Positions 45,633 to 54,249 of a stretch of DNA of 64,000 nt are shown one piece after another. The translations under genes and the position numbers were made by a program. Location: assembly GCA_013360915.1 (NCBI GenBank), contig JABWAT010000001.1, forward strand, positions 317,259-381,258, given 5' to 3'. The notes under the pieces were generated by a model. That model ran no database searches. It was not told the DNA's origin and saw nothing but the letters and a program-made list of their open reading frames with translations. Source of the DNA: Bacteroidota bacterium. GTDB lineage: Bacteria; Bacteroidota; JABWAT01. The first letter of the stretch is position 1; each line of letters begins with the position of its first letter.

Positions 45633-46561
45633 TTCGCGCAGTACTCGATATTGGAACCAACACGGTTCTGATGACAATACAGGATACCGGGAACAACAGA
45701 ATTCTGGGAGATTATTCCTCCATTGCCCGGCTGGGTGAGGGTTTGCAGAAAACAGGAAAAATCGGCGCGGATGCCATCGGTCGACTCGGAAAAATTCTTA
45801 CCGATTACCTGAAAATAATGGATAAGACCGGAGTCAGTCACTGTCGTCTGATTGCGACATCGGCCATGCGGGATGCCTCGAACCGTCAGGAAGTAATTGA
45901 CCAGATTCAAAGGGATTTCGGATTAACAATTGAAGTCATTTCGGGGGATGAGGAGGCACAATACACCTACTCAGGCGGACTTACCGGATTGAATCCGGAT
46001 CCATCAAAGCCCATTGGTCTGATCGATATCGGCGGAGGAAGTACCGAATATATCATCGGTACCACAGAGTCCATCCGGTTTAAAAAAAGCCTCAACATGG
46101 GGACCGTCCGGTATTCCGAACAGTTTCACCTTCATTCAGAGAATCCGGAATCCTTCGATTTAGACGGTTTAAGACAGGAAATTAAAAGACAGCTTTCCCA
46201 ACTTCAGGTCACTCCCCCATCCGATACTCAATGGGTGGGCGTCGCGGGCACACCCACCAGTCTGAGTGCAGCCTTTCATCAGTTAAAAAAGTACGAAGCA
46301 ACTGTTGTTCACGGATCCGTTCTCAGTCTTGGGTGGCTCGAATCAAATGCGGCGGAATTTTCGAAACTCCCTCCAAAGGGTCTTTTAGAACGATATCCCA
46401 TTTTTGGTAAACGGTATGATCTGATTCTCGCCGGTACGATTATACTGACCGAATCGCTCAGATGGGCTGGCACCGATCAGCTGATGGTGTCTGATCATGG
46501 ACTCCGGTATGGCGTGCTGAATGCCGGCGAAGATCAGAATTGGCGGGAAAGAACCGTATAA
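45629..46561 (+). CDS. Ppx/GppA family phosphatase
   Basis: 310 residues from the ATG at 45629, which overlaps the prmA stop codon (ATGA). ASKHA-fold motifs are present: DIGTNTVLM (residues 6-14), DEEAQYTYSGGL and LIDIGGGSTEYI. Family members cleave polyphosphate or pppGpp; at this length (no C-terminal helical domains) both are possible. Its last 28 bases overlap the converging cysteine desulfurase gene. Confidence 0.9.
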   Translation: MIRAVLDIGTNTVLMTIQDTGNNRILGDYSSIARLGEGLQKTGKIGADAIGRLGKILTDYLKIMDKTGVSHCRLIATSAMRDASNRQEVIDQIQRDFGLTIEVISGDEEAQYTYSGGLTGLNPDPSKPIGLIDIGGGSTEYIIGTTESIRFKKSLNMGTVRYSEQFHLHSENPESFDLDGLRQEIKRQLSQLQVTPPSDTQWVGVAGTPTSLSAAFHQLKKYEATVVHGSVLSLGWLESNAAEFSKLPPKGLLERYPIFGKRYDLILAGTIILTESLRWAGTDQLMVSDHGLRYGVLNAGEDQNWRERTV

Positions 46562-47670
46562 AGCGCTTCAACAAACCGCTGAACGTCAGAAAGACTCTGA
46601 TCATGCCCAAAGGAAATCCGCAGGCCGGATCTGGCCTCTTCTGTGGACTGTCCGATTGCAAACAGAACATGTGAAGGCTCAAAACTGCCCGATGAGCAGG
46701 CCGACCCGTTGCTGACCGAGATTCCGGCCGAATCGAGTCCCATAATGACCGCTTCCCCATCGGCCAGCCGTCCGTCCGGAAGGAACAGCGTCAGATTCAG
46801 TATCCAGGGCGAACCCGTCTCCGGTGAATTGACCCGGATGGAAGGAAGACGGTCCTGCAACAGACTTCTCAGATGCTGGTTGACTGATCTGATCTGATCC
46901 GAAACAGGTGCCCGATCTTTCAATGCCTTTTTCAGAGCAAGGGTGAACCCGGCAATGAGAGCTGTTGCCTCGGTACCCGAACGCCGGTTCCGTTCCTGAG
47001 AACCGCCATGGAGCAACGGTTTCAATTCGTTTCCTTGTCTGATGATCATTAATCCGACACCACGGGGTCCTCTGATTTTGTGACCGGAAAATGAGAGAAA
47101 GTCTGCAGACAGATAAGGTGTCATGTCGATCTTACCCAGTCCCTGAACCCCATCAATATGAATTTTTACCTGCTTTTTCTTCAGTTCCTGCAAAAAACCC
47201 GATGGCAGAATCGTTCCCAGTTCATTGTTGACCGCCATCAGTGAAACCAGTGCAGGACCAGTGACGGAATCAATATCCGGAGTTCCCCATTTGTCAACCG
47301 GCAACCAATGAAACCGGGCACCATAGTCACCCAGAAATTCAATGGTTTCGGTGGTGGCATGGTGTTCGGCGAGGGTACTGTAGAAAGTGGCGAGCGGAGT
47401 GGTTAACCAGTAATAGCCCTGAAGAACGGAATTTATTGACTCTGTGGCTGAACCGGTAAAAACAACCTCGGATGGCCTGAGTCCCAGTAATCCGGCAACG
47501 GTTTCTCTCGATTCCTCGATCAGAAAGCGTGCACGACGGCCCTCTTCATGAATACTGGAGGGATTTCCGCCAATCTCCATGGTAACTCTGTCAATTTCTG
47601 CCCGGACCTCCTCATCCATCCAGGTGGTGGACGCATGATCGAGAAACAGACGTCCCGTCTTATTTTGCAT
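46534..47670 (-). CDS. Cysteine desulfurase (NifS/IscS-like)
   Basis: 378 residues from the ATG at 47670, with GGTCCGGAA upstream; extending to 47757 adds a sequence unlike the family. PLP enzyme: AEHHATTE, the cofactor Lys in SFSGHKIRGPRG, RSGTEATA, and the catalytic Cys in GSACSSGSFEPSHVL. It removes sulfur from cysteine for Fe-S clusters or tRNA thiolation. It is the last gene of a sigma/anti-sigma/Spy-like set and overlaps the Spy-like gene by 11 bases, an unusual setting for this enzyme. Confidence 0.93.
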   Translation of the reverse strand: MQNKTGRLFLDHASTTWMDEEVRAEIDRVTMEIGGNPSSIHEEGRRARFLIEESRETVAGLLGLRPSEVVFTGSATESINSVLQGYYWLTTPLATFYSTLAEHHATTETIEFLGDYGARFHWLPVDKWGTPDIDSVTGPALVSLMAVNNELGTILPSGFLQELKKKQVKIHIDGVQGLGKIDMTPYLSADFLSFSGHKIRGPRGVGLMIIRQGNELKPLLHGGSQERNRRSGTEATALIAGFTLALKKALKDRAPVSDQIRSVNQHLRSLLQDRLPSIRVNSPETGSPWILNLTLFLPDGRLADGEAVIMGLDSAGISVSNGSACSSGSFEPSHVLFAIGQSTEEARSGLRISFGHDQSLSDVQRFVEALYTVLSRQF

Positions 47671-48130
47671 CAGTTCCGGACCGCTTGTTTTTTCCCCGCT
47701 CCATTTTCCTGACGAATTCGTGATAGAACTCTGAGTCAAACACCAGCAGCGCTGCATATTGTGATGGAGTCAGTAACTTCTGTGCTGACTTCAGGTAGGT
47801 GGCTCTCGAATCCAGCATTTGCTGCTCCAGGGCAATCAGTTGTGAACTTAAGGTGGTTAGCTCTGATGCAGACATTTCTTTTTCGCGTTTTTTTAACGTC
47901 TGAAAAAGTTGTTTGCGCTCCTCGCGCAGTTTATCCATCTCGTCGAGATGTTTATTCAGCATCGAGAAAAATGGACCAGATTGCTCATCGGTGATATTGA
48001 GCCGGTCGGTCAGTTTCCAGATTCTGAGTTCTCTGATTTTGCCTCGGTATTCAGCTGGAACCATTTCTTCCTGCGCGGCTGCGGGAAAAGCCAGAAGAAA
48101 AACAAACAGCAGGGTCCACAGATGTCTCAT
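47660..48130 (-). CDS. Spy/CpxP-like periplasmic protein
   Basis: 156 residues from the ATG at 48130 (GGAGG six bases upstream). A signal peptide covers about residues 1-19 (AFPAAAQ). The mature part is helical and charged, with an LTPSQYAALLVF motif near the C terminus like the LTxxQ motif of Spy/CpxP proteins. Such proteins act as periplasmic chaperones or stress sensors. It begins one base after the anti-sigma gene. Confidence 0.78.
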   Translation of the reverse strand: MRHLWTLLFVFLLAFPAAAQEEMVPAEYRGKIRELRIWKLTDRLNITDEQSGPFFSMLNKHLDEMDKLREERKQLFQTLKKREKEMSASELTTLSSQLIALEQQMLDSRATYLKSAQKLLTPSQYAALLVFDSEFYHEFVRKMERGKNKRSGTDAK

Positions 48131-48131
48131 T

Positions 48132-48662
48132 TCAACCTCCGGTTTCCTCATTTTTCATTGTTTCATACCATTCATCAATTGTCTCACCGGAAATGTCTGG
48201 TTCCGATACAGGAAATCCGGTTTCTGAAGACCATTCCTCAATCAACTCACCCCAATCCGGAGTGGTTTCAGATTCACTGTCCTGACCATAGCGCAGAAAG
48301 TCGGGAGAATCCGCATTAAAATAACCAAGCAGTTCGTATCCGTTTTCAACCGCTATGGTTTCCTGACGCAAAACCAGGTAGCCTGCCAGCACCGATACAC
48401 CAATAAAAAGGGCTGCGGTTGCTGCCACAGAAACCAAACGGGACATCCAAACACGCCGCCGTGATTTGTTCAGAATCTGGTCGGGTAATTTTGTAAAATA
48501 ATCGGAGTCCTCGTTTTCAACCATTGCGGGAAGGACCGACTGAACTTCCTTTTCAACCGACTCAAACCAGGATTGGCACTTGCGGCATTCCGGTAAATGA
48601 ACCTCCCAGTAATAGTCAGTCAGGTTTTTTTCGTCCGCATAGCGGTCACAGCGGATTTTCAT
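48132..48662 (-). CDS. Membrane anti-sigma factor with a zinc-finger-like N terminus
   Basis: 176 residues. The N-terminal cytoplasmic part has an H-x3-C-x2-C zinc anti-sigma motif (HLPECRKC, near residues 23-30). One transmembrane helix lies at about 82-100 (VAATAALFIGVSVLAGYLV), followed by an acidic periplasmic tail. It should hold the co-encoded sigma factor until a periplasmic signal leads to release. It overlaps the sigma gene by 17 bases. Confidence 0.82.
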   Translation of the reverse strand: MKIRCDRYADEKNLTDYYWEVHLPECRKCQSWFESVEKEVQSVLPAMVENEDSDYFTKLPDQILNKSRRRVWMSRLVSVAATAALFIGVSVLAGYLVLRQETIAVENGYELLGYFNADSPDFLRYGQDSESETTPDWGELIEEWSSETGFPVSEPDISGETIDEWYETMKNEETGG

Positions 48663-49221
48663 GACCCAATGCTCCTTTTATTTTTTGCACCGCATGGAAA
48701 AAGTTGGCTTTGCAGGCTCCCAGAGAACGGCCTGTCTGTCGCGCAATTTCTTCATAAGGCAATTCATCATAATACCTGAGAATAAAAATCAATCGTTGCT
48801 GCGGAGGCAACAATTGAATAACCCGGTCTAATTGTTCTTTCCAGTCCTTTTTCTGCAAATGGTCTTCAGGTGATCCATCCGGATCTCTGAGCAATTGCAG
48901 GTCGTTTTCCTCAGAAGTCGTAAAAGGTTTCTGTCTTCTGAAATGATGCCTGATCTGGTTAATGACAATCCGGTATAACCAGGTAAAAAATCCGGAATCT
49001 CCCCGGAACTGGTCGAGTTTCCGGTAAACCTGAATAAATACCTCTTGTGTGATTTCATCGGCATCCTCATGCGACCCAACCGATCGCCTGACTGTCCAGT
49101 ATACCCTTTTCTGGTACTTTTCTACCAGACGGGTGAAAGCTGGCTCCGATCGCCTGTCCAGAAAGGCTCTGATCAGCGCAGGGTCATCTGCAGGGTTCAG
49201 GTGATCGTCGGCCGGCTCCAT
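48646..49221 (-). CDS. ECF RNA polymerase sigma factor
   Basis: 191 residues with only sigma regions 2 and 4. Region 2 has DADEITQEVFIQVYRKLDQFRG and FFTWLYRIVINQ. Region 4 has LLPPQQRLIFILRYYDELPYEEIA and a DNA-binding helix in TGRSLGACKANFFHAVQKIK. It belongs to the RpoE-like ECF group. It lies 30 bases after gltX, with a hairpin between them. Confidence 0.93.
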   Translation of the reverse strand: MEPADDHLNPADDPALIRAFLDRRSEPAFTRLVEKYQKRVYWTVRRSVGSHEDADEITQEVFIQVYRKLDQFRGDSGFFTWLYRIVINQIRHHFRRQKPFTTSEENDLQLLRDPDGSPEDHLQKKDWKEQLDRVIQLLPPQQRLIFILRYYDELPYEEIARQTGRSLGACKANFFHAVQKIKGALGHENPL

Positions 49222-49235
49222 ATTCTGTCTGGTTA

Positions 49236-49253
49236 GATACCCGAAGGGGTCTC
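49236..49253 (-). other. Hairpin between gltX and the sigma gene
   Basis: A GAGACCC/GGGTATC stem with one mismatch and a four-base loop, right after the gltX stop codon. No T-run follows. It may separate gltX expression from the sigma operon. Confidence 0.35.
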
Positions 49254-50703
49254 AGGGTTTAACCTGGGCCACCTTGATGGCGGACAAAGCCTTGTCCATC
49301 CGGCCCAGACAGGTCGCTTTCCCAAGCATCTCCATCATGGTGTAAAGTGCCGGTCCTGAGGATTCTCCCGAAATAACAATCCGGAGAGGCTGTACCAGAC
49401 TTCCCGGCTTAATTCCGGCCTGTTCTGCATAGACCTTCAAGGCATCTTCTAATTGCTGATGAGAAAAATCGGATACCGCTGAAAAAGTGGCTTTCAATCC
49501 GGTCAGATGAAGCACGGTATCGGGGGTCCATTTTTTCTGAATGGTTTCCTCATCGTACCGATCGGGATCCGAGAAGAATGGTTTGGAAAACTGAACAAAA
49601 TCATGCAGAAAATTCACCCGGTCCTTCAGAAGGTCGATCACTTTGATCAGATACTCATCCGGGGCAGAATAACCTGCTTCCAGAAAACGTGATTTCAAAG
49701 GTACCAGCAACTGCTGTCCCGATTTTAGCCGGATGTGCTGCTGGTTCATCCAGTTCAGCTTGTCAATATTGAATATGGCACCAGCTTTACCCACACGGTC
49801 AAGGGTAAAAACGGAAGCCAGATCACCGAGCGAAAAAATCTCCCGTTCCTCTCCGGGATTCCATCCCAAAAAGGCGACAAAATTAATCAGGGCCTCTTTT
49901 TCATACCCTTTGGCCCGGTAATCTTCAACGGCCACATCACCCTGACGTTTCGAAAGTTTGCTGCGATCGGCATTCAGTAAAAGCGGCAAATGAGCAAATT
50001 GTGGTGGTTGCCATCCAAAATACTGGTATAAAAGAATATGCTTTGGTGTACTCGGTAACCACTCCTCTCCACGAATCACATGGGTAATCTGCATGTCATG
50101 ATCATCCACCACGTTGGCCAGATGGTACGTGGGGAACCCATCCGACTTGAGAAGAACCTGATCGTCAATGTTTTCCGGGGTGATTTCGATCAGCCCGCGG
50201 ATAAGATCGGTAAACCGGACCGGGCGTTCGGGTACTTTCATTCTGACCACATAAGGCAATCCCGCTGCTTCTTTTTCCCTGATATCGGCGGGTGTCAGAT
50301 GTTCACACAATTTGTCATATCGGGGGGGCTGACCGAGTTTTTGTTGAATCAGCCGCATTTCATCAAGCCGTTCTGCGGTACAGAAACACTTGTAGGCATG
50401 TCCGTCTTCCAACAGTTTCCGGCCCATTTCCTGATAAAGCGCCGTCCGTTCTGATTGAATGTAGGGACCATGCGGACCACCAACTCCCGGACCTTCATCG
50501 AAATCTAGTCCGGACCAACGGAGGGTTTCAACCAGGTTCTCCATGGCACCCGGCACAAACCGGGTACGGTCGGTATCTTCAATCCGAAGGATAAATTTTC
50601 CGCCATTTTTCTTAGCAAACAGATAATTGTAAAGTGCGGTTCTGAGACCTCCGACATGGAGGTAACCGGTGGGACTGGGGGCAAAACGAACGCGGACAGA
50701 CAT
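49252..50703 (-). CDS. gltX: Glutamyl-tRNA synthetase
   Basis: 483 residues. Class I synthetase motifs: FAPSPTGYLHVGG (HIGH variant) at the N terminus and KLSKRQGDVAV (KMSKS variant) near residue 245. It loads Glu on tRNA-Glu. GGGAAAAG lies before the ATG. No glutaminyl-tRNA synthetase is in the window. Confidence 0.96.
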   Translation of the reverse strand: MSVRVRFAPSPTGYLHVGGLRTALYNYLFAKKNGGKFILRIEDTDRTRFVPGAMENLVETLRWSGLDFDEGPGVGGPHGPYIQSERTALYQEMGRKLLEDGHAYKCFCTAERLDEMRLIQQKLGQPPRYDKLCEHLTPADIREKEAAGLPYVVRMKVPERPVRFTDLIRGLIEITPENIDDQVLLKSDGFPTYHLANVVDDHDMQITHVIRGEEWLPSTPKHILLYQYFGWQPPQFAHLPLLLNADRSKLSKRQGDVAVEDYRAKGYEKEALINFVAFLGWNPGEEREIFSLGDLASVFTLDRVGKAGAIFNIDKLNWMNQQHIRLKSGQQLLVPLKSRFLEAGYSAPDEYLIKVIDLLKDRVNFLHDFVQFSKPFFSDPDRYDEETIQKKWTPDTVLHLTGLKATFSAVSDFSHQQLEDALKVYAEQAGIKPGSLVQPLRIVISGESSGPALYTMMEMLGKATCLGRMDKALSAIKVAQVKP

Positions 50704-50731
50704 GACTTTTCCCGTGATTTATATAAACTTA

Positions 50732-50762
50732 TAAAAATACGGGACTTGGAAAATCAATTCAA
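50732..50762 (-). promoter_or_regulatory. gltX promoter
   Basis: Minus-strand TTGAAT (50762-50757), 17-base spacer, TATTTTTA (50739-50732). Predicted leader of about 25 bases. Confidence 0.55.
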
Positions 50763-50767
50763 AAAAA

Positions 50768-51337
50768 TCAGGGAGAACCCAACGCAGTAAACAGGTCCGT
50801 CGAGGTGATTCCGCTCAGCCCCTGTAACTCACGATACTTCAGGTAATGGGCTGCCTCTATGGGATAAATATCGGCGAGAGCCTTTTTGGCCTCCCGGGTG
50901 GAAAGAACCGAATTGAACATATGCTCGAAGTATGCTTTGGCCGCTTCGTATTCCAGAATCGTTGCAAGAGAAACAACCTGAGATTCACTTGAAACGCCTG
51001 CCGCCCTCGGATCCTTTTGTACAGATTCCCAGTTAACCGTGGCCCCGCCCAGTGATTGAAGGACATTGTTGATGTAAACGGCATGTGTCCGGTGACTATC
51101 CATAAACGCCACAGCTGTTTCAATAACCACTGGTGTGGAAAGAACACCCGATGCGGCGGCAAACTGGTAGGTGGCAACGGCAACACCTTCCATTTCAACC
51201 ACTTTTTTTAATAAGTTGATGTCGCCCGATGGATCTGCAGCGCGTGAATCGGTTTCTAGAATATCACAACCGGCCAGCAGCAACCCGGCTCCCAGCGTAC
51301 CGGTCCCAGATAACTTTAAAAAATTTCTCCGGTCCAT
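50768..51337 (-). CDS. Tat-exported ferritin-like lipoprotein
   Basis: 189 residues. A twin-arginine signal (DRRNFLKLS) leads to a hydrophobic stretch and a lipobox Cys at 24 (LLAGC), so the protein should be exported folded and lipid-anchored. The remainder is a four-helix ferritin-like domain with EMEGVAVATYQ, DSHRTHAVY, LEYEAAKAYFEH and IEAAHYLKYRE, giving Glu/His pairs suited to a di-metal centre. Role: metal or oxidant handling in the periplasm, inferred. Last gene of the cupredoxin/cyclase/barrel set, 13 bases after the barrel gene. Confidence 0.82.
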   Translation of the reverse strand: MDRRNFLKLSGTGTLGAGLLLAGCDILETDSRAADPSGDINLLKKVVEMEGVAVATYQFAAASGVLSTPVVIETAVAFMDSHRTHAVYINNVLQSLGGATVNWESVQKDPRAAGVSSESQVVSLATILEYEAAKAYFEHMFNSVLSTREAKKALADIYPIEAAHYLKYRELQGLSGITSTDLFTALGSP

Positions 51338-51350
51338 TTATCCTCCCTGC

Positions 51351-52538
51351 TCAGAAACTGAATGACATGATTGCAGCGGCCCCATCATCCTTGGGATCGG
51401 TTCCTTCATTGGTTTGTTTAAATCCGACAAGTTTGATCAGCACTCCCTGATCAATGGTGTACCCGACCACAGCTGTCAGCCGGTCCGTGTCGATATCCCA
51501 TTGCTTTTCTTTTCCATCCGGAAAAACAACCGGGTCAAACCAGATCCGATCAAACCGTCCAGCCAGGAACAATCCAGGAATCTGGGGAATGTCGAACTTC
51601 AGGTCTGCGTAAGCCCCATGATTGGTCAGACTGAAGGACCGGAACCCAATCCCGTTTCCATTGGGAACAAATACTCCATCCTTAAACATGGGGGCCGTCC
51701 ATCTGGACCACAGATACTCACCACTCAGTTCGAAATAGGAATAAGCCAGCACTCCATCGACACCAATGGTCAGTTGTTTATTTTCCTCAATATCGGTCAG
51801 TACCGAATTCACAGCGTCTTTGGTCATAAAGGAGCCATAACTTCCCGAAAAACCAAATACCGCCCAAATGGCGGGCCGCAGAGCTAGTCGCCCGGTCACC
51901 GACAGACTTCCATTCGCCTTCAGATTTCCGCCGGTTGAAACGGGCTCATTGGAAACCATCACTTCCGACTCAAAAAAATCTTCATAAACAAAATAGGCTT
52001 TAAAACCAGTCTGATATCCCAGAAAAGTGGCAGGGGTCAGTCCCACATCCTCTGATCCATAACTGCCGGTATCTCCGGTTTTAGGCCAGAACCCACGCAG
52101 ACGGCTCATGTTGATAAAAAACCCGTATGCCAGGGGAGGTGTAAATGAAATCGACTCCGTTGAATGCTGTCGTTTGGGATACAGCCCGAACGGCGTCAGC
52201 AACCGGCCGGCAGACACTCCCCACGTCTCATCTTCCGAATCATAGTTCAAACTCGCAAAGGCCAGTCTCGGCCAGCTTTCTTCGCCATACCAACCCGGTG
52301 CATATAAAAATTTTCCCGAGACACTCCAGCGATCCGTAACCTGTGAACCAAAAAACAGGTGGAGGTTCATGATCGAAAAGTTGGGATACCGGTTTCCAAT
52401 GCCATTGGTGATCGTTTTTGAATCGACCTCACCCATCGAAAAACCTGCATCGAGCAACCCACTCCACTGAACCTGGGAAAACCCGGCCTGGACTTCTATT
52501 AAAAACAGGGCAATGGTCAGTACAAACAATCTTCTCAT
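51351..52538 (-). CDS. Outer-membrane beta-barrel protein (porin-like)
   Basis: 395 residues. A signal peptide covers about residues 1-21 (cleavage near FSQ). The mature chain has many short amphipathic strands and ends with IMSFSF, a terminal Phe typical of barrels. A GRLLTPFGLYPKRQHSTES segment resembles phosphate-selective-porin-like proteins of Bacteroidota, but no substrate can be named. It overlaps the adenylate cyclase gene by four bases. Confidence 0.8.
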   Translation of the reverse strand: MRRLFVLTIALFLIEVQAGFSQVQWSGLLDAGFSMGEVDSKTITNGIGNRYPNFSIMNLHLFFGSQVTDRWSVSGKFLYAPGWYGEESWPRLAFASLNYDSEDETWGVSAGRLLTPFGLYPKRQHSTESISFTPPLAYGFFINMSRLRGFWPKTGDTGSYGSEDVGLTPATFLGYQTGFKAYFVYEDFFESEVMVSNEPVSTGGNLKANGSLSVTGRLALRPAIWAVFGFSGSYGSFMTKDAVNSVLTDIEENKQLTIGVDGVLAYSYFELSGEYLWSRWTAPMFKDGVFVPNGNGIGFRSFSLTNHGAYADLKFDIPQIPGLFLAGRFDRIWFDPVVFPDGKEKQWDIDTDRLTAVVGYTIDQGVLIKLVGFKQTNEGTDPKDDGAAAIMSFSF

Positions 52539-54247
52539 GATAACACCTCATAGATGGGAATCGGCTCACTGAATCCCTTGAATGACATGGGTTCTAACGG
52601 CTTGATGGGGATTTCTTCCCCAAGGCCTCTTTTAACGGAATCTGTTATTAAAATTTGTTGCGCCCGTGCTGCACTGCACAAACGGGCCCCCAGATTGACA
52701 TTGGCACCGATAACGGTATAATCCAGCCGGTTTGCAGAGCCCATGTTTCCAAGAACCACCTGACCGGCATTGATTCCGATTCCGATTCCAATCTGGGTAT
52801 CGGCCTCCCGGTTCAGTTCCCTGGTCGCCTGCATGATTGACCGGGCACAATCTGCAGCCCGTTGCTGATGTCCTTCATTCATGAATATCGCAACCATTTC
52901 GTCGCCCACGAATTTATCCACCGATCCCTGAAATTTTTCGACCAGATCGGCCTGAACGGACAAATACTGATTCAGCATCTGAATGACCACTTCGGGCTCA
53001 GTCTTTTCAGAAAAGGCGGTGAATCCGCGTATATCGCTGAACAGAACGGTTACATCCATCCGGCGGCCTGCAAAATCGGCATCGGTCCCCGCCACCTTAC
53101 CAATCATTTCTTTGGTGTGGCTGCCCACATACCGCAGCAGGTGAAAGCGTTCCTTGAGTCCACGGGTCATATCATTAAAGGCCGAGGTCAGTGTGCCCAA
53201 TTCATCTTTCGAGGTTACAGGAAGGCTGATGTCATAATTTCCCTGCCTTACTTTTTCAACGCCAACCGACAAGGCTGTGATTGGTCGTGTGATGGTGGTT
53301 CCAACCAGGACCGACAGGATGATGGCCAGAAACAAACCAAATGCCCCGGTCAGATAAATCAGCCGTTCGATCGCGGTTATTATGGCCAGTTGCTGACTTT
53401 CTGGAGCAGAGAGAATATAGTAGGCATTTTCACCCTTCCCCAATGGGGCCATAACACTGAAGTATCGGTTATGACTCAGCGTGACATCAAAAACAGGCGA
53501 GCTTGCCATCTGTGACCGGACCACATCAAACCAATCGGGATGATTCTGTAAAATATCCTCGAGCTGAAACTGGTCCGACCGGGACAGTGTCGATGCAAAA
53601 ATGACGGTATCCTGCAAAAAGGTAACATCAAACCCCGACAGATATTTCAGTGTATCTGCCTCCTTTTGTCCAAGAATGGTCCCAAGGGTCAGTGTTCCCA
53701 GAACCGAAGTCGCCGATGGAACAAATGATGGAACCGACACAACCTGATACACATATGGCTCAATCGTCCACAAATCGATAAAGTCAGGATTCAGAACGGG
53801 ATCAATGCCCTCAATGGACCTGCGGATGGTCTCCCTCCAGGTCAGGGTGTCTCCCCATGCTTCCGGATTGGTAAGACTTGCAACCTGAACGCCCTCCCGG
53901 TCTGTAACCACAAACAGATCGGTTTTGATAGGGCTGGCCATGTCACTGATTCCGATCAGTACCGTTTCGTGAATCACCTCAGGCTTTGATTCCGGTTGCC
54001 CGATCAGCGATAGGGTCTCCTTCAGTAATGGCTGGTCCGATAAAATCAGAGACGTTTCCACCAGCCGTTCATAATTCTGCCGCTGAATGACCTCGAAGGT
54101 GGCCTGGGACTTTTTGAAATCCTTCCGGACTTTGTCGGCAATCTGATCACCCACCGACCGGGTGATAATCAGCAATACCCCCAGGAGAATAATAAAGACA
54201 AGAGAACTGAAAAGCAGGATAATCCTGACTTGAATTTTGTTCAGCAT
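52535..54247 (-). CDS. Membrane class III adenylate cyclase with periplasmic sensor and HAMP
   Basis: 570 residues. TM1 at about 8-28, a large periplasmic domain of about 265 residues (Cache-like in size and pattern), TM2 at about 295-318, HAMP at about 318-370, and a cyclase domain from about 395. Catalytic features are present: metal Asp in LFSDIRGFT and VGDEMVAIF, the adenine-selecting Lys in VDKFVGD, and the DYTVIGANVNLGARL segment. It should make cAMP in response to a periplasmic signal. Two bases separate it from the cupredoxin gene and it overlaps the barrel gene. Confidence 0.9.
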   Translation of the reverse strand: MLNKIQVRIILLFSSLVFIILLGVLLIITRSVGDQIADKVRKDFKKSQATFEVIQRQNYERLVETSLILSDQPLLKETLSLIGQPESKPEVIHETVLIGISDMASPIKTDLFVVTDREGVQVASLTNPEAWGDTLTWRETIRRSIEGIDPVLNPDFIDLWTIEPYVYQVVSVPSFVPSATSVLGTLTLGTILGQKEADTLKYLSGFDVTFLQDTVIFASTLSRSDQFQLEDILQNHPDWFDVVRSQMASSPVFDVTLSHNRYFSVMAPLGKGENAYYILSAPESQQLAIITAIERLIYLTGAFGLFLAIILSVLVGTTITRPITALSVGVEKVRQGNYDISLPVTSKDELGTLTSAFNDMTRGLKERFHLLRYVGSHTKEMIGKVAGTDADFAGRRMDVTVLFSDIRGFTAFSEKTEPEVVIQMLNQYLSVQADLVEKFQGSVDKFVGDEMVAIFMNEGHQQRAADCARSIMQATRELNREADTQIGIGIGINAGQVVLGNMGSANRLDYTVIGANVNLGARLCSAARAQQILITDSVKRGLGEEIPIKPLEPMSFKGFSEPIPIYEVLS

Positions 54248-54249
54248 AA

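Noticed and set aside
47671-47757. N-terminal extension of the cysteine desulfurase
   Set aside because: The added 29 residues are the out-of-frame reading of the Spy-like gene; the ATG at 47670 has a ribosome site and fits the family.
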